Shown one piece after another: positions 57,401-64,000 of a stretch of 64,000 bases of DNA (within the stretch, counting starts at the first letter, position 1; each line of letters opens with the position of its first letter). Made by a program: the position numbers and the translations under genes. The notes under the pieces are model-generated. The model was not told the origin of the DNA. It ran no database searches and worked only from the letters and a program-made list of their open reading frames with translations. This stretch comes from Clonostachys chloroleuca (taxonomy: Eukaryota; Ascomycota; Sordariomycetes; Hypocreales; Bionectriaceae), in assembly GCA_037952775.1 (NCBI GenBank), contig JBANAY010000004.1, positions 11,284,001-11,348,000 of the forward strand, in the 5' to 3' direction.

Positions 57401-59530
57401 TACTCCTAGGCTCTAAGATCTATTAGATCTATATCCTACAGAAGAGGCTAGTTACTAAGACCTCTTATCTGAGGATTTTAGAGGATATAGGCCCTATAAA
57501 ACAGGGCTTATAGCTATAAAACCTGCCTCTCTTAAGACCTTTAGAAGGGGAAATAGAGGAAATAGAGTATATAAAAGAGACTCAAGAGCCGCTATAACAG
57601 CCGCTACAGAAGCTTTCCAAACCGCTAGCTACAGCACCCGAACCGCTACAACAGCCCCTCCAAGAGCCCGAAATACCACTGGCTACAGCACCTGCTTCAG
57701 AGCCTCAAGAGCCTGAAGCCCCTGGAGCTATAGGGCCTTTAGAGCCTGAAACCCCGCTAGCTACAGTATACCAACCCAGTAAGCTAAGGTCTAATACAGA
57801 GCCTATAGGTAATCCAATAGATCTATCTAACTGGGTACAGATAACTGCTATAGTATACCAAGCAAGCGCTATAATATATACTAAAGCCCGGCTCTTGCTA
57901 GAGCCTAATAGCTGGAAAGAGGTACTATAGCTACTACTAAAAAAGAAAGAGCTCTAGCTACAGACTATCTTTAGTAAGCTTAAGCAGCTAATATATACTG
58001 GAACCTTTGCTTTTATAGTACTAAAAGATCTACCTAAGGGCTATAGAGCTTTAAGCTATAGGTAGGTACTAAAGCTAAAACTTAACTCCTATAATAAGCT
58101 GCTGATATATAAGGCTAGGCTTATTATTAGAGGGTTTTTATAGATAGAAGGCCTAGATTATAGTAAGACTTTTACTTCTATAGCTATCCCTCTAATCTAG
58201 TAGCTGCTATTAGCTCTAGTAGCTATCTATAGCTATAATATTAAATAGATTAACTATATAGGGGCCTTTTTAAATAGTAAACTTACTGAAAGGCTCTATA
58301 TAAAGCTCCCTGAAGGTCTGAAGGAACTGCTAAAGAAAAGCCCTGAATTACTTACTATAGCTAAGTCTCAGGGCTATAACCCTTCTGAAGAGCAGGTTAT
58401 CCTACTGCTAAAAGCCCTATACAGTCTGAAGCAGTCCCCTAGAGAGTAGTAAGAGGTACTAAAAGCCCTGCTAAGGTCTCTAAGCTTTAGCCCCCTAATC
58501 TCTAATCTAGCAGTCTTCTATAATACTAAAAAGACTATCTTTATAGTAACCTATATAGATAACTGCCTTATAATAGGCCCTGAAATTAGCTATATTAATA
58601 AGCTAAAGAAGGAAATTTATAGAGTTTACCCTATAGAAGATAAAGAGCTAGCAGCTTTCTTCTTAGAGGTTTAAATTTACTAAGATAGATCTAAAAAGAC
58701 TTTATATCTCTCTTAACTTTAGTATATTAAACAGATATTATAGATCTTTAAGATTACTAAAGAAAAACCTCTATTAATACCCCTATAGCCTAATCTTATA
58801 AGGCTTATAGCAGAAGCTATAGAAGCTATAGGCCTTTATAACCCCCTGGAATATAGGTTATTCCAGCAGATTATAGGGATTTTAATATATCTAATACTTT
58901 AAACTAGGCCTAATATAGTCTTTTTAGTACAGTAGCTAGCCCAGGCTATATATAAGCTCTATAAAATTTATCTTAAGACTACTAAAAAGCTTCTATAGTA
59001 CCTAAAAGGTATTAAAAGCCTAGCTATAGCCTATTTACTAAATAAGCTCCTAGAAGGCTATTATAATAGTAATTTTACAGAGAATAAATCTACTAGTAAA
59101 TTTACCTATAAGTATCTCTTTAAGCTAGCTAGAGGCCCTATTAGCTAGAAAGCTAAGAAAGTAACTATTATAGCTCTCTTTACTATAGAGACTAAAGTAG
59201 ATAGTTTTATAGAGGCTCTTAGAGAGCTATAGTAGCTAATAGAGCTCTATAAGAAGCTAAACCAGCCTCTAAAAACCCCTATAACTATCTACTATAATAA
59301 CTAGGGCTATATAGCTACTAGTAATAACCCTACCCTATATACTAGAACTAAATATATACTACTAAAGTTCTACTATAATAGGGTTTAAATTACGGAGGGT
59401 TTAATAAGCTTTAGCTATCTGGAAACTAAAGCTATACCTGCTGATAGGCTAACTAAACTACTAACTATACCTCTTTAATAGGTCTTTAGAGAGCTACTAG
59501 ATCTGAAAGAGTACTATAAGGATCTAATCT
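54420..59530 (+). pseudogene. Degraded copia gag-pol of the second element
   Basis: One plus-strand frame can be followed for kilobases, broken almost only by TAG/TAA. Reverse transcriptase starts near 58.1 kb (YKARLIIRG, then LDYSKTFTSIAIPLI), continues with YIGAFLNSKLTERLYIKLPEG and ALYSLKQSPRE, and shows a YIDN remnant of the YxDD block near 58.55 kb. The RNase H end has TIETKVDSFIEALREL and TRTKYI near 59.17-59.36 kb. A proline/glutamate-rich linker with alternating PLATAPEP-like words lies near 57.6-57.8 kb. Not able to encode a protein. Confidence 0.8.
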
Positions 59531-59551
59531 AGTTATTTCCTTTAGAAGGGG

Positions 59552-60211
59552 TATTAAGATTTACCCTATAGATTATAGGGTAGATTAAGATTACCCTATA
59601 TTAATTAATTAAATAATATATAATTAGTATAGGGTAAGGAGGAATAAAATAACTAACTTAGAGCTTTCTAAAGCTAGAAGCTCTCTAAAGCTACTAGCCT
59701 AACCTACTATAGCTATCTATTAGGGTAATTATATTAGTAGTTATAACTACTATAATAGCTACTATAGTATTTATACTAGTAATCCTATATTATACTGAAG
59801 TAGCTATATTAGTAGACTTTATATCTACTATAGTATCTATATTAGTAGTTTTATATCTCTCTATATAAGAACCTTATAGTAGTTATAAGCCTATATTATA
59901 GAAGGTAATATATTATCTTTAGTACTCTTATAGTCTAAAAATACTTATAAGTATAGAGCTTTCTCCCTACTAGATAGAGATTCTATAAGTTACTAATATA
60001 CTCTTTTATCTACCCTACAGTCTATCTTTCTTAGCTACCCTATAGCTAATAGAGCTTTATTTTCTCTTATAGAGCTTATACCTTCTACTATACCCTTTTA
60101 AATAATCCTTCTCTAGTATTTCAGAGCCTACCCTATAAGCTTTATCTACCCTAGACCTAGCTTACCCTATAGCTAGTCTACTCTATACTAGAGACCTTAA
60201 TCTTTTTAAAA
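59552..60211 (+). repeat. 3' LTR of the second copia element
   Basis: 660 bp, starting and ending as the 5' LTR, followed by aatct. Confidence 0.85.
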
Positions 60212-62972
60212 AATCTAACTATAAAATAGAATAAATCCTAATACTATTTATAGTATCTAGAATATATTTAGAGCTTATAGAGCTAGAAATTATAGAAAAA
60301 TATAAATACTATAATTATAATAAGATTAGATATATTTTATTTTAATATTTAAAATTAAAAAAGTAGAAAAATTAGAAATTTATTAAAAAAAAAATAAAAA
60401 ATAATTAGAAATAGTTAAGAAAACTAATAAAAAAAATTAAAATCTTAGATATAATATAAAGATCTATTATATAAAATACCTAGTAATTTTATAATTTCTA
60501 GATTTAATCTAACTCTAGTATTAATTTATACTTAAGTTTTAAATAAAAATAAAAAACAGAAATAAAATATTATTAAAAATAATTAGAAAAGAATTAAATT
60601 TTTTTTTAAAAAGCTTAAAAAGAAATATAAAAATTAAAAAAAAATATTTATAAATATAAACTAATAACTAAATATAAAATAGTATTTTACTATAAAAATA
60701 ATTTTATTTTATATTTAATCTATAATAAGAAATATTATTAGAAAATAAAAAATTAAATAACTTTAAAATATAATAAAGTATATATCTACTACTAACTAAT
60801 AATTTAGAAATAGAATTCTAATAATAAGAATTAACTAATAGTATATAAATAATATTTAGTAAATATTATTAAGAACTTAAGAAACTTATATAGTATATTA
60901 GAATACTAGAAAAATATCTCTAAAGAAAATTAATTTTAATATTTTTCTATATATAGCTAGTAAAATATTACTAAAATATACTATAATATAGATTTAATAC
61001 TTTAAAATTAAATAACTATTAGTTAGATAATATATTATTCTAAAGGAAAATTTAGGAAAATACTTTATTAAGTATATTAAATTAAGATACTATAGCTACT
61101 ATAAGTTAGTAACTATATTACTATAAGTTAGCAGTTATAACTACTAATCTTTAGCAGTTGTAACTACTAACTATTAGCGATTGTAGCTACTAACTATTAG
61201 CGATCACTATTCTCTGTAACAGCTAGCTAATAGCGATTAAGACCGCTATCTGATAGTAATTACAATTACTAGCTAATAGCAGTTGCAGCTACTGTGGGTC
61301 AGTAGCTACAGGCTACTATGACTGCTATAGCTTAGCAGGCTCTAGTTCCCCTTTAGGGCTAGGAGTATCAGTAGTATTATTTATAGGTTATTAGGCTATA
61401 ATAGCCTAAATAAGAGTCAAGAAAATTCAGGAAAAAAATCTAAGTAACTTCTAGTAGTCTAGCCTATATCTAAGCTACCCTATAACTAATCTACCCTAGA
61501 CTAGACCTTAGATCTTAGATATCTTCTTTAGCTTTAAAGATAAAATATCTAATATCTATACTTAACTAATTAGCTTAACTAGCTCTTTTAGATAAAAGTA
61601 GATCTTAAAAAGATTATATATATCTATCTTATAGTTTAGTAATTATAAGTTAATTTTTTAGATTTCCTATAGTAATAAATTTTATAGAAAATTAAAAGTA
61701 GTCTAGGAAGCTACTATAGTAGGTTTTAGAGTAGTTTTTAGTTAGTAGATCTATAAGAGAAATTAGTATATTTTTCTAATTCCTCTTACTAAAATAAGAT
61801 TCTTTTATACTATAAAATATACTATAAACTAACTTTCTAATATAAAATTTAACTAAGTTATAGAGGAGTATTTACTATAGATTAGAAGCTAATTTTTCTG
61901 CTGCTACTAGTTATAGTAGTCTTAAGGCCTAATATACCTTGTAGGCTACTGTAATTTTAATAAAGTATAATATAGAGAGATTATCTATAGATTTATATAA
62001 AGAATCTAAATATAAAATCTACTAAGAATCTAAGTTTAAACTCTAGTATAATAAAAAGAATTTTAAAAATTAAGCTAAATAATAATATAAAAAGAGAATT
62101 AAATAATATATTAATTAGGTATATATATACTATCTTAAAGCTAAATATAAAATACTAGACTTAGTAAGATAAAAAGATAATAATATAAATATTATTAAAC
62201 TATATTTAGAATAATTCTAATATTAGAAATAAAAAGTTTAGAAATACTATAAATAAGATTTACTATCTCTAATAAATAATAAAGAGAATAATAAACTAAA
62301 GAAATTTAAAATAATCTCTATTAATAAAAAAATAATTATCTCTTTAGAAGAAATTTTAAAATAGATATTTAAATATAATAATAAGTTAAAAAAAAGCTTA
62401 AAGAATAAGTTAATTAAATAAAAAATAATATAAATTATTTATAATAGAACTATAGTATAATAAAAACTAGAAAACTCTAAAAGTAATTAAAATAAAAAGC
62501 TTATTTAATATTCTTATAGATATTAAAATTAAGAAAAACTAGTTTATAGTTTAAATAGACTATAAAATATAAGTAAATTATATTTTACTAATAGTAATTA
62601 ACTAATTCTACTTATTATAAAAAAGAAGAAAAAACTATATAATATATTAAGTCTAGATAGAATATAGTTTAAATATAATAAAGAAATTATTAACTCTAAA
62701 ACTAATTACTTTATAACTAAGATTTAAAAGAAGAAATTTAGTATAATATATAATTTATTACTATTAGAATTCTATAATATTATATTAGAACTAGTATAAT
62801 TATAAGATATAAATTTACTAATAAATTATTTTATTAACTATATAGAATAATAAAATACTATTATAAACCTATATTAGAATTAATAAAAATAAAAATTTTA
62901 TTAAATATTAGAAGAATATAATAATTTCTTAATAACTAAAAATATTATTATAAAAAATTAAAATAATAATTT
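60212..62972. repeat. AT-rich degraded repeat, partly an inverted copy of 37.2-37.6 kb
   Basis: About 62640-62972 is the reverse complement of about 37235-37575, so a second copy of the older repeat lies here in opposite orientation. A less mutated patch at 61090-61400 has a degenerate short tandem motif. Confidence 0.65.
61090..61300. repeat. Degenerate short tandem repeat
   Basis: Variants of a roughly 20-24-bp unit close to gttgtaactactaactattagc recur several times. Copies differ, and C and G survive here more than in the flanks. Confidence 0.5.
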
Positions 62973-63161
62973 TATTAGAAGGCTTTTCTAAAGTATATAC
63001 TATAGAGTAAATAGGTTAAAAGTAATTAATTAAATTACTATTCTAGCTATAGAAGTAAACTAGTTATAAATATAGTTCTAGAGCAGTCCTAACTAAGCGA
63101 ATTACTCTGCTTCTAGCTTCCAGCTAGTAACTATTAGTTAGTAGTATTTAGTATATTAATA
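62973..63161 (-). repeat. LTR of the inverted copia copy
   Basis: Exactly 189 bp, the same length and ends (reverse-complemented) as the LTRs at 37673 and 44936, with more AT changes. Confidence 0.85.
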
Positions 63162-64000
63162 TAGATAGTCTTTTATTTTCTTATTCTGTATAAATAGCCT
63201 TTATAATTATAGATCCTTTATAATCTCTATAAATATAAGAAATAAATATATATAATTCTAATTCCTTATATCTTTATTAAAAAGATATACTATATATATT
63301 AGTCTAAATATATATATATTTTATTATTAGGTTTCCCTACTTATTACTATAGTTACCCCTAGTAATAAGTAATTATAGATATATACCCTACTTATATTAA
63401 ACCCTATTCTATACTACTATAATATTCCTCTTTTCTATTTCTATATAGCTACCCTAATATTATATATATACTCTCTATAATAATCCTTACTACTTTAGAT
63501 TAGAGTTTTATAGCTAACTGTTTTATAGAATAATTATACTCTAATCTTCTTTCTATATATAGAGGTATATATACTCTAGGATATAGTTTTATAGCTAATC
63601 TTAGTAGTATATAGTTAAACTTTTAACTTACTATTTTCTTCTCTATAAATAGTTACTCTCTTCTTATATATTTTAGAGCTAATTAAATATAGAGATATAA
63701 TATCTTCCTCCTTCCCTCTTTTATCTACTCCTTAGAGCTCCTTCTCTAAGCCTGTAATACTACCCTACTATAGTATAGCTAGGGAAATAGCTATTAATTA
63801 TATATACTTAAGTACTTAGTTTTAGGAACTCTTACTAATAAGCTTATATAATAATCTAAAGAATATTAAGTATACTAGCCTAGTAGTAAGCTAAAGTTAG
63901 AAGGATATAGAAGAAACTTAGAAAGCTTAAGAGATAGGAATATTATATAACTAAGAAGTACTCTAACTAGATATAAGTATTAGTAGTTTTTCTTTTTCTT
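62973..64000 (-). mobile_element. Inverted copy of the 7.45-kb copia element, cut by the window edge
   Basis: Begins with a complete 189-bp LTR (62973-63161) in reverse orientation. It then follows the 44936-to-43990 part of the first copy as its reverse complement, including the start of the antisense ORF from about 63.7 kb. The other end lies beyond 64000, so its target duplication cannot be checked. Confidence 0.85.

Larger units (their letters stand above)
53547..60211 (+). mobile_element. Second Ty1/copia-type LTR retrotransposon, RIP-degraded
   Basis: 6665 bp between LTRs 53547-54316 (770 bp) and 59552-60211 (660 bp), flanked by a matching 5-bp sequence, aatct (53542-53546 and 60212-60216). 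Both LTRs begin tattaagatttaccctatag and end aatctttttaaaa. The 5' LTR is longer because of an extra internal repeat of a tatatctactatagta unit. Internal pol is of copia order and is distinct from the 7.45-kb family. The element kept higher GC than its surroundings. Confidence 0.88.

Overview
The window is nuclear DNA of a filamentous ascomycete (Pezizomycotina). The evidence is short GT..AG introns of about 50-65 nt, families confined to fungi (HET domain, UstYa/DUF3328, Zn2Cys6 regulator, Pth11/SAT4-type rhodopsin proteins, bZIP-DUF3425), and a sharp split between gene-bearing DNA (1-30 kb, plus an island at about 46.4-52.3 kb) and very AT-rich, repeat-induced-point-mutation (RIP)-like transposon DNA (30.05-46.4 kb and 52.3-64 kb). 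All exon structures were read by eye from splice consensus and frame continuity; none is backed by transcripts.

Region 1-14 kb is the most interesting. A truncated APC permease and a rhodopsin-like membrane protein precede a small secreted precursor (3801-4155, minus) made of five near-identical 13-15-residue repeats separated by Lys-Arg Kex2 sites. Divergent from it, 713 bp away, is a UstYa-family protein with both HxxHC motifs (4869-5902). These two gene types are the signature pair of ustiloxin/phomopsin-type fungal RiPPs (dikaritins and relatives). Next to them are an S33 proline-iminopeptidase-like hydrolase, a POT/PTR2 peptide transporter, a bZIP-DUF3425 regulator and an MDR-type NAD(P)H oxidoreductase. 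I infer a small peptide natural-product cluster whose product comes from the repeated Pro-rich core. The core has no aromatic residue, unlike the classical dikaritins.

Region 14-30 kb holds a HET-domain gene, an F-box-like gene broken by one in-frame TAG, a second rhodopsin-like gene, a Zn2Cys6 regulator, an uncharacterised fungal protein, a DUF4267 membrane protein, an alpha-kinase-like gene with a frameshift in a G run, and a fragment of an NRPS-type adenylation domain that stops where AT-rich DNA begins.

Region 30-64 kb is mostly decayed retrotransposons. Two Ty1/copia-type elements are delimited by LTRs and 5-bp target duplications (37673-45124, TSD tttaa; 53547-60211, TSD aatct). A third, inverted copy of the first family runs off the right edge (62973-64000). 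They sit in older, more degraded repeats that include a Ty3/gypsy reverse-transcriptase relic. The first family carries a long antisense ORF between pol and the 3' LTR. Between the AT-rich blocks an island carries a small Cys-rich, Lys/Pro-repeat protein gene (effector-like) and a second HET-domain gene.
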